Counted from the first letter of the stretch, positions 1 through 11,495 are shown. The stretch is 64,000 nt of DNA from Selaginella moellendorffii (GCF_000143415.4 NW_003314263.1:1242165-1306164); one strand, 5' to 3'. Made by a program: numbers and translations. Notes: generated by a model from the sequence alone, not told the origin.

Positions 1-345
1 CGGCTGGATTCATCCAGATATCGGAAGAAGAAGGTAGACTGAAAAAAGAGGAAGAGGAAGCTAGGGAGATGTGGAAGCGCAAGCGAGAAGACGAACAACA
101 ATGGGAAGAAACGCGAGAGAATAGAGTAAGTACCTCTTTTCGTCGTGTGAATCTGATCGTTTGCTTGCTTTCCAGGTTAGTAACTGGAGAGACTTTATGA
201 AAGGAGGCAAGAAGGTAATCGCCAAAGCCTTGATTCTACCTTTGTTACACTGACTTTTTTGCAGTCGAAGGGACAGCTGAAGCCACCGAAGCTAAAGACC
301 GAGGATCCAAACAAGTCTTACGTCCAACGTCCAGTGAAGAAGTGA
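1..345 (+). CDS. DNAJC8-like J-domain splicing protein, 3' end only
   Basis: This is the C-terminal part of a DNAJC8/SPF31-type protein, a J-domain factor of the spliceosome; the J domain lies upstream of the window. Reading starts at base 3. Three exon pieces can be read: up to 125, 176-214 and 265-345, joined in phase by introns of 50 nt with GT/AG ends. The peptide has a charged helix (GRLKKEEEEAREMWKRKR), then NWRDFMKGGKK, and ends PPKLKTEDPNKSYVQRPVKK before TGA. That ending matches plant DNAJC8 homologues as I remember them. The first exon may begin at base 18, after an AG. The gene converges on the next one, with 246 bp between stop codons. Confidence 0.8.
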
Positions 346-591
346 AGAACTTGGTTACTTCATGCTCTCGATTGCCCGGGCTTGGAAAGATCTATGTTGT
401 ACAGGTATGACCACCATCGTTTCACAGCGATAAAGAAGAAAAGAATGATTTTTGCAGTTCAAATTAAGAGCAATCAAAGTCGCAGCACAACAATTTGCTG
501 CTTCTTCTCGTGTCTATGCCTATTTCTAAAGTACAAATGGGATGGAGAGGATTTTTTTTTTGTTCTCTACTCTAAAATACCAAGCACTCGA
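346..591. other. Convergent 3' spacer
   Basis: Spacer between two converging stop codons, presumably the two 3' UTRs. It has a T run near 548-558. No canonical AATAAA was found on either strand, and no gene is seen. Confidence 0.5.
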
Positions 592-3067
592 CTACGTACC
601 ACCAGCTTGCACTCTTGACGAGCACCGCAAGCAGCTGCTTCCAACGAGCTTTCGCTGGAATCCATCCTTATCTCCATCGTCTTCCTGGATCATCTCCTCG
701 GCCTCTATCCTGCTTAAGTTCTTGTCGACGGGTCCTCCCGGGACGCAGCAGCATGGTGGTGCTTGAGACGACACCGAAGATGTAATCGACGAGGCCTGTC
801 CCGCCGCCGCTGCTTCCGGGAGCTCGTAGAGCTTGAGCTCTTCTTTGCTCGAACTTTTGCGACTGTCTCGCTCGTCGACGCTGTTGTCCGCTATACTCTT
901 CGCCATCTTTTGCTGCCAGTCGAGGTGAACTGCGAGCACCAAGCTGATGATCTCCTTCCTGTAGAAGGCCACCTGAAACCGTTTGTAAAGAGCTTCCGCG
1001 ACGTTGGCTCGAGCTGACATCGTGCTTGGTCCGTATAAGCGCACGCTCTTGCCGTTGCCGAGGTAGTGCTTGATCATATTGTCTAGGAAGAAAGTCTTCG
1101 TTCTCGTTGGTTGAGCCGAGAAGCCAACCGCCGCTGCTACTCCACCTTGGAGCTGCAAGCTCGATGCGCTGTTGATCCTCTCCGAGAAGATATCGTAGCT
1201 TCTCTTTCTCGACGGCAGTACGTGCTGATAATCGCTCCTCCATCTCGTTAAAGTCTGTTCTTCGATCGAGGACCTGGTAGAGTCGCAGGACGAACCCGCC
1301 GGAGCCTTAAGATCAAACCGAGGTGCCGAAGAAGAACACACAAGCGTCGCAGTGGTCGTGGTTGTCATCGTCTCGCTCGTCGATTCGCTTCTACTTTCGC
1401 TGTTCTTCCCCTGCTCCGGATCGCCAGCGTCGGTGTTTCCAGTCCGACAATTCACTTCGAGCTGCTGCAGCTGCTTTGGAAGCGCCAGGAAAGTTGTGAT
1501 CAAGCCACCATCGTCGTTTCTCTCGGCAGCCGGTTCGTCCTTCTTCTCCTTTGGCGTGTCAACTTTCTTCTCTTTCGGGGTCTCGCCGTCCTTGTCCTCG
1601 TCACCTTGGTCGTCACCTTTCGCGAAAGCATGAGACGTTCCTTTGCTCAGCCACAGTGTCGGCCTGCGTTTGCGCTCGCTGACGACTCCATTAGTGTTGA
1701 TATCGTCCATTTTGCTGCTGCTGCTCACACCCCTCTTGTTATTTATCTCGCTCTGGCTCTTGGCCATCAACTCGTTGTCCAGCTCCGGAAGTTCCAGCAA
1801 GCTCGCATCAGTGGCTACGTGATTCAACACCTCGCTGATCGAGTCGAAGTAATCTTTGCCTTTGATCAAGGAGCGTTTCGAGTAGCGCTTGATGCCTGGG
1901 ACCATGTAAACCAGCGGCCCTTTCCCGCTTTGTTCCGAGCTCCAGTCCTTGGCAAGCAGCCGAGGCCACACTCCTTCCCAGAACAAGTCCTGTGCTCGGC
2001 TCTTGCTCAACCGGCAGCCACCCGAGAGAGCTCTAAACATTTCCGTCCCTGTGTAGTCCGAGAAAGCTTTGCCTGGAGGTAACTCAAACTTCTTGGTGGC
2101 CTGGACTGAATCCACACTTCCCATCGTCAAGTCCCGTTTCCCACACCCCAGGCCAACCGAGTCGACGAACAGCTCCAGTCCTGCTATGTCTTTTATCCGA
2201 GACACGTACCTCTCGAAAGAAACCTCGCCTTTGTTGAATCCAGCCATAGTCTGGGGAGGAAAAGCTTGGTGTTATAGCATCGAGAGAGAAAAACTCGACA
2301 AACAAAGTTACCTCGAATAGTTCCGGTCTTGAGCACTCCTCAACTTCTGGAAGAAGCCGTCGTAGAAGTTCTTCCTGACGCCGCCCAACCAAAATGTGTC
2401 GACCATTGACGATTCTCTTGCTGCAGTTGTTCCGTGCTGCCACCCATCTCTTGTAGGCCGGAGTCCCGTAAAAGATGCTGTAATAGTAGTGCTGAAGGTC
2501 CGTGAGCATTCTCGTCTCCAGGAATCTCTTCAAAGCGTTGAAGTCCTTCCCGAAGAGATAGAGTCCCAGCAGGAACGCAGCCTCCTCGTTCTCCTCCCAC
2601 GCATCAAAGCCATCCCCCGGAACTATAACATCTTCCATCTCGCTGAGGCTGCTCTTGGCTCGCATTCTCCGAAACGTAAGCCAGTTCCCTTTCCTCTTCT
2701 TCTTCCCTTTCCGTCTCCTTCCATCACCACCCCCGTTTTTATCCTCCGGCAGCTCGCCCTCGTTCTGGTCATCGCAGTCCCGACCGAGATCCTGCTTCTT
2801 CTCGTTGTTCATGCGGATGCTGGTTATCGGGATCGCCATCCCTCCAAGAGCAAACGCGAGCTCTTCCTCGTCAGCCGAAAACACCGTGACGTGGTTCCCG
2901 TTCTCAGCCGCAAAGAAGTCGTGTGTGCAGCGAGGGAGCTCGTCCACCTGGAAGTCGCTTCCAATCCTCGGAGTGCAATCGTCGTCGTCAGACCCCGAGC
3001 CGGAGCCCGAGCCAGACGACTCCGAGTCGTCAAAAGTACAAGGCTCCATCTTTAGTTCATCGTCCAT
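592..3067 (-). CDS. SANT-like/DUF7650 nuclear protein, two exons
   Basis: Predicted protein of 804 aa from two exons, 3067-2312 and 2250-592, joined in phase 0 across a 61-nt intron. The N-terminus is acidic and Ser-rich, followed by a basic stretch (GRRRKGKKKRKGNW) that could act as a nuclear signal. Residues about 175-250 form a SANT-like region (FLLGLYLFGKDFNALKRFLE, then YKRWVAARNNCSKRIVNG). Exon 2 opens with the DUF7650 region (LPPGKAF, GGCRLSKSRAQDLFWEGVWP, VPGIKRYSKRSLIKGKDYF). This order matches the Arabidopsis At1g09040/At1g55050 family, annotated as arginine-glutamate dipeptide repeat-like; its biochemical role is poorly known and chromatin function is inferred. The C-terminal 350 residues are low complexity, with a small EKK repeat near residue 480. 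Confidence 0.8.
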
Positions 3068-3763
3068 TCATGCACAACTCCTGGAAGAAAAAAAAAACAC
3101 ATCAGTCCATCGTATGCACAACTCCTGGAAGAAAAAAAGGGGCCTCTAGTGAGAGCAAAGCTACACACTCACGAACAAAAGAGTACCACAAAGCTGCAAG
3201 AAAAACAAGCCTTGCAAATACCGAGAAAGAAGAACTTGATTAAAAAGAAATAACACTTGCTAATAAAGCACGGTCCTAAAGAAAGAGAGCATGTAGACTA
3301 CGTTACAAGCCATGAAATCGCCGGCATAAGCACAGCGCAAGCACTGTTATCGAGCCATTCAACGCTGCTATGGACGCACGAAATCACGACCCAGTAGCCC
3401 AGCAAAGAGAGATAAGGCATGCACGCTCGTGACCTAACAAAGAAAACGCGAGAACCTCTCGCGCAAAGCGCTGGAGAGAATGGGGGCAGCAGCGCAGCAT
3501 CGATTCATCCAAGGACACAAAGAGGAGAAGAAGCGAAGAACAAGACACACAAAGAACAAACCAAAACACCAAAAAAGAACCAAAGAAAAGAGAGAATCTA
3601 ATCAAGCGCAAGCACGCAACGCAAGCTCTATCCATCATCAATCTTGCTGCAGTCAAAACCCCACAAGGCATGGCCTAGCTACACATTCCATCCTAGATCC
3701 AACATTCTCACACGCTCTGGAAATTCGTGCCCTGGGAAGGGGAGCGTTTGGAGAAACCATACC
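3068..3763 (-). other. 5' leader intron of the SANT gene with a doubled 3' splice site
   Basis: On the minus strand a good donor (CAG/GTATGG) lies at 3762-3761. Two copies of TTTCTTCCAG/GAGTTG lie at 3082-3081 and 3126-3125, 44 bp apart. This suggests a 5'-UTR intron of about 640-680 nt ending just before the start codon. After the nearer acceptor only 13 nt remain before the ATG at 3067. They include an upstream ATG at 3071 that encodes four codons and overlaps the main start. Confidence 0.5.
3071..3138. repeat. Direct repeat of about 24 bp, 44-bp spacing
   Basis: The string TGCACAACTCCTGGAAG plus an A run occurs at 3071 and again at 3115. On the minus strand each copy carries a full polypyrimidine tract and AG. 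Confidence 0.8.
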
Positions 3764-4330
3764 TGGAAGCGCAGCGCTCGCGCCGTGTGTGTGTGCGCCG
3801 GCAGGAGAGAAGCGAGGGAGCGGGCAGCGATGGTAGCGGCGATGCCGCGGCGGGCGATCCGAGCGGCGGGCGCGAGCGCGAAGAGGAGGAAATGGCGTGA
3901 ACAAACGAATGGAATGAAATGGGGTGAGTTTGTGTGTATTTTGGTGTTGTAAAGGGTACGCTAATTAACCCCACCTTGCTTAGCGCTAATAACCCACGCC
4001 CCACCCTACAAACCCTAATTCTCTTTTTTGCCTCCTTTTATTTTTTTAGTTGACTTCCAAAGTCCGCCAGCCAGCTTCGACTGGGCCGAAATGTATGTTC
4101 ATGTGAATTTGCCATTGAGCGAAAACACGTAAGAGAAAATTTGATATACGCGGTGCTCATGCAAATAAATGTTTTTTTTTTAAGAAACAGTTGGCAAACA
4201 TGTGTCCCAAGTGGCAAAATAATGTCCAATGTGGCCGCGGTTGCGTCACAGCAAGAATGTTTCAAACATATCCACTTTCCAACCCAATCAATGTTTAATC
4301 GATTTGATTTTGATAAGTATTTGATCGTCT
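3764..4330. promoter_or_regulatory. Shared upstream region of the SANT and PPR genes
   Basis: Spacer between the divergent SANT and PPR genes. The SANT side (3770-3900) is GC-rich with purine and pyrimidine tracts, probably first exon and core promoter. The PPR side turns AT-rich after 4020. No certain TATA box or other gene was found. Confidence 0.4.
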
Positions 4331-6310
4331 ATGGAGGGCAACTTTCACCAGTGTGTGGAGCTCATCCGGTCTTGCAAGACAAAGCCACAGATCAAGTTCG
4401 CCCAATCTAAAATTTTCCAAATTGTTGGCAAATCCCACAACCACAGCAGCACTTACCTCTCCAACCTCCTCATTGAAGCTTATGGCAAATGCGGTAGCAT
4501 CGACGATGCGATTTCTCTCTTTGATTCTATTGCGAACAAGGATGAGTTCTCCTGGGTGATGATGCTCTCGGCATATGCCCAAAACGGGCATATCCACGAG
4601 GCCCGCGGCATATTCGACGCCATGCCCACCAAGAACATCGTCGCGTGGAATTCCATCCTGGCCGCATATGCCCACCAGGGATCCCTCGGCGATGCTTGGA
4701 ATATTTTCGACGCAATGCCCGAGAGAAACTTGATGACGTGGACGTCGGTGCTGACCATGTATGCCCGGAGAGGGCATATCCCACTCGCCGAGGGGATATT
4801 CTCCCAGATGCCCGAGAAGGACCTTGTTTCGTGGAACGCGATGATCTCGGCATATGCCCACTCTGGGCATATTCTCCAGGCCAGGAAAACGTTTGAAGAG
4901 ATGCCTCTTAGAGATCTCACCTCTTGGGGGTGTCTCATCTCTGCCCTAGCGAGGGATTGCGTCGCGGATCTAGAGACTCTCTGGATCTACCAGATGCCCG
5001 AGTGGGATTCTATCTCCTGGAATGGATTTCTCTCGGCGATTGCTCACTGTGATCGCCTGGAAAACGCGAAGAGGGTGTTTGATTCCATGCCCCAGCGAGA
5101 CATTGTCTCGTGGAACGCGCTCCTCGCGGCGTATGCGTCCAGGGGCGATTTGCTGGAAACGATGAGGATCTTCCAGGAATTCATGCCCGAGCACAACATT
5201 GCGTCTGAGAACACAATCATGTCAGCGCTAGGCGCCGCAGGGGACGTAGAAAACGCCGAGAGGATCTTTCGCGAATCGATGCAAAGGCACGATCGCGTCT
5301 CGTGGAATGCGATGCTAGCGGCGTATGCCAAGAGCGGGGATTTTGATCGAGCAAAAGGGTTCTTCAATCGAATGCCGGAGAAGGACGTGATTTCCTTCAC
5401 GGCGATGATCGATGCTTTCGCTAGCAACAACCAAATCGAAGAAGCCACAAAACTCTTCGATTCGATGCCCGAGAGGGGACTTGGAACTTGGAACGTGATG
5501 CTCGCAAGCTATGCCGAGAAAGGGAATCTGGAAGAAACAAGAAGCATCTTCGATGCCATGCGTGAGAAGGATTCCATTTCCTGGAACACCATTCTAATGG
5601 CATATTCCATGAAGGGTCACATTGAGGAAGTAGAAGGCTTGTTCTTCTCAATGCCCTTTCCAGACCTGATCTCTAGAACAATCCTCTTCACAGCATATGC
5701 CCAGGTTGGGCATTTAGGACGAGCAAAATTTCTCTTCGATTGGTTGCCCTGGCGAGATCTCGCGTCCTGGAACGCGATGCTAGCGGCGATCTCGCGAAAT
5801 GGCCGTCTCGATGACACTGATCGATTCTTCTCCAAATTGCCGCAGTGGGATCAAACCTCCTGGGATGTTCTAGTCGCGGCATTTGCCTACAATGGGCAAG
5901 AAGAACACGCCCGGCTAGTCTTCACCAAAATGGCGGTGGAGGGAATCGAACCGCGAGACCCGGCGTTCGTTTGCCTTCTCGTCGGCCACACCCACAGCGG
6001 CGACCTAGATTCGGGCATCGCTCTCTTTCGCTCCATGGCAGTGGATTTCCACGCGGCGCCCAGCAAGCAGGCATTCAACGCAATGGTGGGTTTGCTGGGA
6101 AGATCCGGGCGCCTGGACGACGCTCGTGAGCTCTTGATCGCCATGCCATTCAATCCGGGCGCGCCGGACTGGAAATCACTGCTGGGCGCTTGCACGAGCA
6201 TCAATAATCTCCAGCGCGGGGCTCAAGCCGCGGAGAATGTAGCGCGATTGGATCCGGCAGCGCCGGCGCCCTATCTCTTGATCGCGAATATGTGCTCGCG
6301 GCATCGATGA
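4331..6310 (+). CDS. Pentatricopeptide repeat (PPR) protein, intronless
   Basis: A single exon encoding 659 aa. From about residue 45 the protein is a run of roughly 16 PPR motifs of about 31 residues (pattern: W N, AYA, G, A, F, MP), i.e. short S-like motifs as in lycophyte PLS-class proteins. It ends in an E-like motif (GAPDWKSLLGACTS, NVARLDPAAPAPYLLIANM) and has no DYW deaminase domain. PPR proteins of this class bind single-stranded RNA in chloroplasts or mitochondria, usually for RNA editing; without a DYW domain it would need a partner. Start chosen: ATG at 4331 (MEGNFHQCVEL). No clear transit peptide is visible, so a first exon could be missing. The stop lies only 132 bp before the next start. 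Confidence 0.88.
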   Translation: MEGNFHQCVELIRSCKTKPQIKFAQSKIFQIVGKSHNHSSTYLSNLLIEAYGKCGSIDDAISLFDSIANKDEFSWVMMLSAYAQNGHIHEARGIFDAMPTKNIVAWNSILAAYAHQGSLGDAWNIFDAMPERNLMTWTSVLTMYARRGHIPLAEGIFSQMPEKDLVSWNAMISAYAHSGHILQARKTFEEMPLRDLTSWGCLISALARDCVADLETLWIYQMPEWDSISWNGFLSAIAHCDRLENAKRVFDSMPQRDIVSWNALLAAYASRGDLLETMRIFQEFMPEHNIASENTIMSALGAAGDVENAERIFRESMQRHDRVSWNAMLAAYAKSGDFDRAKGFFNRMPEKDVISFTAMIDAFASNNQIEEATKLFDSMPERGLGTWNVMLASYAEKGNLEETRSIFDAMREKDSISWNTILMAYSMKGHIEEVEGLFFSMPFPDLISRTILFTAYAQVGHLGRAKFLFDWLPWRDLASWNAMLAAISRNGRLDDTDRFFSKLPQWDQTSWDVLVAAFAYNGQEEHARLVFTKMAVEGIEPRDPAFVCLLVGHTHSGDLDSGIALFRSMAVDFHAAPSKQAFNAMVGLLGRSGRLDDARELLIAMPFNPGAPDWKSLLGACTSINNLQRGAQAAENVARLDPAAPAPYLLIANMCSRHR

Positions 6311-6442
6311 TCTTGGATTTTTAGGGCAAAAGTGCGGAATGGTGGGGGATTTTGAGCCAGACACTTGGCAGTAGCTCATTGGCAGTGGGAATTCTCTCCA
6401 AAAGCTGCTATAGCGAGGGCAAAAGAGAGCTTCACACGGGAG

Positions 6443-9400
6443 ATGGCTATGGCTTCCGTGTGTAGCTCCTCGTGTTCTTGGGAAGCTGGGGCGATGGCGT
6501 CACTGGTGAGACCATCTCCACCGCCGAGAAAGAGATTGTGGGCAGTGGGATTTGGGGACATGCATCACCAGCTCTACCGGAGAAATCTCAAGAGGGGTCA
6601 GCTGGCTTTCACGGGAGTGACGAGAGATCATGGAAATGGAAGCGTTTTGACGCTGGAGCTCGAGGATGATGAGACTCGGAGGGAGAATGTGGCTAATGGC
6701 GCGAGTTCTTCACGCAGAGAGAAAGAAATGGCGAGTGGATTGGATGGTGAAGTTAGCGGCAATGGAGTAGCAGTAGCAACGATGGCGGTTCGCGAGCTCG
6801 AGGAATTTAAATCCACCAGTATTCTTGAGGAGGAGCTTGAGCAAGACGAGCCTTGGTTTCGAAAGGAGATCCAAGACAATGTCAAGGTAACAAAATCTGA
6901 TTTTTCTAGCCATTCATTTGTTGAGGTTTATACTGTTCTTATCCGATGAAGGTTTCAGTCACTCCCGGTGGCCGATGGAATCGCTTCAAAGCTTATTCGA
7001 CTTTGCAAAGATCATTGGAGATATGGGCCTTCGTTTTCTCGTTTCTTTTCAAGCAGTGGCTCCTTGGGCGGAAGTTCATGTACAAAGGTGGGATTTTTAT
7101 AGTTCCAGAACTCGCCTTGGGAAGAAGTAGTGTTTATAATTTTCCTCAGGAGGGATAACGGAGGAAAAAAAGATGGAAAGACGAAAGCGTCTTGCGAAAT
7201 GGCTAAAGGAAGGACTGCTGAGATTGGGACCGACTTTCATCAAGATTGGACAACAGTTTTCCACGCGAAGCGACATTCTTCCGAAAGAATACGTCGACGA
7301 ACTCGCTGAGCTTCAGGTTCTCTACTGTGAATTCTCACTTTTGGATCAATGACACCGTCGATCGCAGGATCAAGTTCCTCCTTTTGAGTCGGAAGCCGCC
7401 GTGAGTATTTTGGAGGAAGAACTCGGTTGCTCCGTGGACCAGGTTTTCGAGAAGTTCGATCGTGATCCCATTGCCGCAGCAAGCCTTGGTATGAATTTAT
7501 GTTCGTGTTGGTTATAAAGTCGTTGTTCTGTTTATTCGTTAAGGCCAAGTTCATCGAGCTGTTCTAAACGGAGAGCAAGTTGTGATCAAAATCCAGCGTC
7601 CAGGCTTGAAAGCGCTCTTTGACATCGATTTGAAAAACCTGAGAGTAAGTCTTTGCTTTACTTTTCTTTTTTGCTCGAACTGTCACCTTTTCTTCACTGG
7701 CAGGTAATCGCAGAGAACTTACAAAAGATTGATCCAAAGTCTGATGGCGCGAAGAGGGATTGGGTTGCCATTTACGATGAGTGTGCCAATGTGCTCTATC
7801 AGGTGATTTTTTCAAACGAAGAGGGAAGTTTTGATGTATGATGTTCAGTAATAGCTCTCTTCCAGGAAATCGACTACAACAGAGAAGCAGCCAATGCCGA
7901 GCGCTTTGCGGCAAATTTCAAGGATCTGAGCTACGTTAAAGTTCCAAGGATCTACTGGAAGTACACTACACCACAGGTGCCAAGTTTGTGATTTTTATCG
8001 TCCGGGTTGCGATGCATTGCCTTCGATAATAGGTACTTACCATGGAATACGTACCAGGAATCAAAATCAACAAAATCAAAGCCTTGGATAGACTTGGAGT
8101 TGATCGTCAAAGGTTTGTTTCACAGCCTTTTGTCCAAGGCAAAGCTCAACTATCTGGTGTTGTTCAGGCTTGCGAGATACTGTGTGGAGTCTTATCTGGA
8201 GCAGATTCTTCGTCACGGGTTTTTCCACGCAGACCCTGTAAGCCCTTTTTTTCTCTTGAGTTTTCTGGAGACCTTTTCATTTCCTCCTTGTTCCTTGTTT
8301 CATTCATGTTCTAGCATCCAGGAAATATTGCTGTGGACGATTTCAACGGTGGACGCTTGATCTTTTATGATTTTGGTATGATGGGAAGGTAAAGCAATAG
8401 CATGCTTAACTCTTTATCTAACGGTTCCTCGTATGTGTTTCCAGCATTAGTTCCAACATCAGGGAAGGACTTTTAGAAGCTTTCTATGGAGTCTACGAAA
8501 AAGATGCTGACAAGGTATTCGTTTCCTTTTGTGTATGTTCTTGCTTGTCATGTTGATTTTTCTCAGGTGCTTGAAGCAATGGTGCAAATGGGAGTGCTCG
8601 TACCGACTGGTGACATGACCGCAGTTAGACGAACAGCACAGTTCTTCCTGAAAAGGTTCAACTTACTTTCAGTCGCACACACAGAAACTTAACTTCGTCT
8701 CTTGGATTCCAGTTTCCAAGACCGTCTAGCAGCACAAAAAGAACAGAAAGCTCTTGCCGAGAGTGAGGAATCCGGCTACAAGAGGCTGTCTAAAGGGGAA
8801 AGGGAGGACAAGAAGAAACTCAGGCTGGCGGCCATAGGTACTACAGTTTTGTGAGTAACTCGGTATGCTCAAACTCCATTTTAGGTGAGGATCTACTATC
8901 TATCTCTTCGGACCAGCCATTCCGTTTCCCAGCAACGTTTACGTTTGTAGTTCGAGCTTTCTCGGGTAAGACTGCCTTTGTCCGTGATTTCCATGTCGTA
9001 AGCTTTTTGGTTTCAGTTCTAGACGGCATTGGAAAAGGTCTGGATCCTTACTTTGACATATCCGAGATTGCAAAGCCGTAAGTGAAGATAGCTTTCTTTT
9101 TCTTTCTGCCTCACCAGGTTTTTGTTCTTCGCAGGTACGCTTTGGAGATTCTAAGATTTCGTGAAGTTGGTTACGATGTTGTGATCCGGGTAAGTTGTTT
9201 TTTTATTCGCATTTCGTGTGCAAATGGGTGTTTCTTGTCAGGACTTTAAAAAGCGATGGCAACGACAAGCTGAAGCATTCAACAATCTCTTCAGGCAACC
9301 AGATAGAGTTGCAAAGCTCGCAGATGTGATCGAGAGATTGGTAAAGACACTGTTAAGTTTGAGGGAAAACTTCTTTCTTGCCTCTCTCTTCTCAGGAACA

Positions 9401-9787
9401 AGGCGATTTGAAACTCCGTGTGCGAACTCTGGAATCCGAGAGGTCCTTCAAACGAGTTTCAGCTGTACAACAAAACATAGCTCAGGTACCTACAGAAACA
9501 AACAAACAAGAAGCGAAGAAAAATCTTTTTTTTTCCTCTGTTGCAGGCCGTTTTCGCTGGCACATTCTTAAATCTGGGAACTCTGCTGTACATAAACGCA
9601 ATGAGAGTACGTACTTTCTACAGATATCTTCCTTTGTTTTCTCTGCTCCAACATGGGCGATCGTTGTCAGGTCCAAGGCACAGCCGCATTTTTTTGTAGC
9701 GCCTTGTTTGGATTGAAGCTTCTGGTTGGACTTTTCAAGGTGAAGAGACTGGACAAGCAAGAAAAGCTCATCACTGGCACAGTGTAA
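6443..9787 (+). CDS. ABC1K8: ABC1K8/OSA1-like chloroplast ABC1 atypical kinase
   Basis: Twenty exons give 749 aa: 6443-6886, 6952-7087, 7150-7316, 7368-7488, 7544-7644, 7704-7802, 7866-7976, 8033-8112, 8168-8237, 8315-8388, 8445-8514, 8567-8655, 8713-8837, 8885-8965, 9017-9077, 9135-9189, 9242-9340, 9396-9485, 9547-9606, 9671-9787. All junctions keep frame. The Ser/Arg-rich N-terminus looks like a plastid transit peptide. UbiB/ABC1 marks: KxGQ motif ([14 protein letters not shown]), Ala-rich loop (AAASLGQVHRA), Lys in VVIKIQRPG, ExD ([12 protein letters not shown]), catalytic HADPHPGN, metal-binding YDFGMMG. The C-terminus has two hydrophobic segments and ends KLITGTV, as in Arabidopsis At5g64940. 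That protein sits in chloroplast envelope or plastoglobule-linked membranes and affects oxidative stress and iron/lipid balance. The start could also be the ATG at 6449 or 6495. Confidence 0.93.
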
Positions 9788-9927
9788 TAGAAAGAAAGAC
9801 GCAAAGAGCAATTTTTTGGCACTCCTTTCACCTTGGCAAGAGAGCTGTGAAGAAAAGAGTAGCATTCTTTCCTATATAACCTTCCAAAGAAGAAAATTTG
9901 AGGCTAGGCTTTGATTATAGGGTACCT

Positions 9928-11295
9928 ATGGGCAGCGATGAAGACGCCGCTCGGCTCAAGGCGGCGATGGAATCGTCGGGCGCGGAGCTCATCTGCGATC
10001 CTCCCCAGGTGCGCGGGATCCGCGTCGCCGGCTGGCGCATTCGATCCACCAAGCGCGCCATTCTCAACGCCGAGCAGATCGAGAGGTTTGGGAGGGCATT
10101 GGATTTCTTCTTTGTTGTTCTTGAGAGATTTTGGGAGGGTTTTTATGGCGCTAGGTGGGAGGCGAAGCTGGGCACCCGGCATTTGCCCGAGATGGTGTTT
10201 GGAGGCAACGAGCTGGAGCTAGTGCACGAAGCGAGCGGGATCGCGATTTCTTTCAATGCTTTCGATGCTCTTGCGGGGTGGAAGAGGGAGAACCTGCCGC
10301 CGGTGGAGGTTCCAGCCGCGGCAAAATGGAAAATGCGATGGTATGGAATCGCATTCTTCCTCTTGCTTTTTTTTTCCTGGTTCTTAGATTTCTTTCTCGA
10401 TTGTTCTGTGAAGCAATCCAAACGAGCAGCTGATCATGGACTACGACTATACGTTCACGACGCCTTACTGTGGAAGCGAGCGCCTTGTTCTTGAGGTAAA
10501 AATCTTTCACATCTTTTGAATGGAGGGAATCACAAGTTTTTCTTGCTATTTCTTACTTCTTTCACTTCTTTCACAGCAAGAACAAGCTGATAAGGAGTCA
10601 AGTTTGGCGACTTTGGAGTGGAAAAGTTGTGACACTCGAATCGATCTTATCCGGCTACAAGTGAAGGATCCGATCTTGTTTTACGACGAGGTCTTTCGTC
10701 TGGTTTCTCTGTTCTTAAGAGCTCACCATAGTTTTTTTCTTGTTCTTCCAGGTGATTCTATACGAGGACGAGCTTTCAGACAATGGTATCTCGTTTCTCT
10801 CCGTGAAAGTGGTAATGCCTCTTCGTTCCTTTGGATCGATTCTAACTTTGGCTGCCTCGTTACAGAGAGTAATGCCGAATTGCTGGTTTTTGCTGCTTCG
10901 ATTCTGGGTATCGCTTTACATACTTGTTCTTCTCGAAAGTTACTGACGCCATATCTTTGCAGCTCCGTGTGGATGGAGTTTTGATGAGACTTCGCGACAC
11001 ACGCATGTACTCCGGCTTCCAAAGCGACCCTCGAGAATTCCCGGATATAATCCGCGAGCGATCTCAAAGGGAAGAAACCTTTCGCGCACTCTTACTGGTA
11101 GATCGATCTGGAAAAACTTTCCAAGCTTTCACTGATCCTTTCTCTTCTGGAATTCCTTCGTTTTTCCAGAAAGGCCAGTTAGAACCATCGCTGTATCAAG
11201 ACCCCAACATTGTGGGAGATCGATTGCCAATTCGCGACCACCACCATGAGAAACTTCACAAGGTACTCCACAGGAAAATAGAAGCAACCATTTAA
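9928..11295 (+). CDS. TIP41: TIP41-like protein
   Basis: Eight exons give 300 aa: 9928-10085, 10155-10340, 10414-10495, 10577-10690, 10752-10811, 10866-10907, 10963-11097, 11170-11295. TIP41 family motifs appear in order: GWRIRSTKRAILNAEQIERW, LPEMVFG, FNAFDALAGWK, LPPVEVPAAAKWK, DYDYTFTTPYCGSE, LFYDEVILYEDELSDNGIS, VMPNCWFLLLRFW, RLRDTRMY. TIP41 binds PP2A-type phosphatase catalytic subunits and the TAP42/TAP46 partner downstream of TOR kinase; the family is cytosolic and nuclear. The ATG lies 140 bp after the ABC1K8 stop. The last intron (11098-11169, 72 nt) has no stop in frame, so retaining it would add 24 residues. Confidence 0.92.
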
Positions 11296-11495
11296 TAGAG
11301 CTCGTTTAAAACGTGTACCAGCGACCACGATTTTCCGCCATAGAATTAAACGGCCAGGATGAGAGGGGGACAGAGAAGCCCTAGTAGCGCGCCAGAGGAG
11401 CGAGAGAGAAGGAGAGCGATAGCGCGGGGTCCGATCGATCGGATTGGGGGAGAATTCGCAGGTGTTCTTCCGGATTATCAGGTTTTGGCAGTGAA
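11296..11495 (+). promoter_or_regulatory. Short spacer between TIP41 and the Rab gene
   Basis: A 200-bp spacer holds the TIP41 3' end and the leader of the Rab gene. The leader from about 11360 is purine-rich (GAGAGG, GAGCGAGAGAG). No TATA box is certain. Confidence 0.35.

Noticed and set aside
668..1243. Long open frame on the minus strand inside the SANT gene
   Set aside because: Shadow frame of exon 2. Its composition is low complexity and it matches no domain.
4480..4938. Minus-strand open frames inside the first PPR gene
   Set aside because: They mirror the repeated PPR motifs. The + strand frame has clear homology along its whole length.
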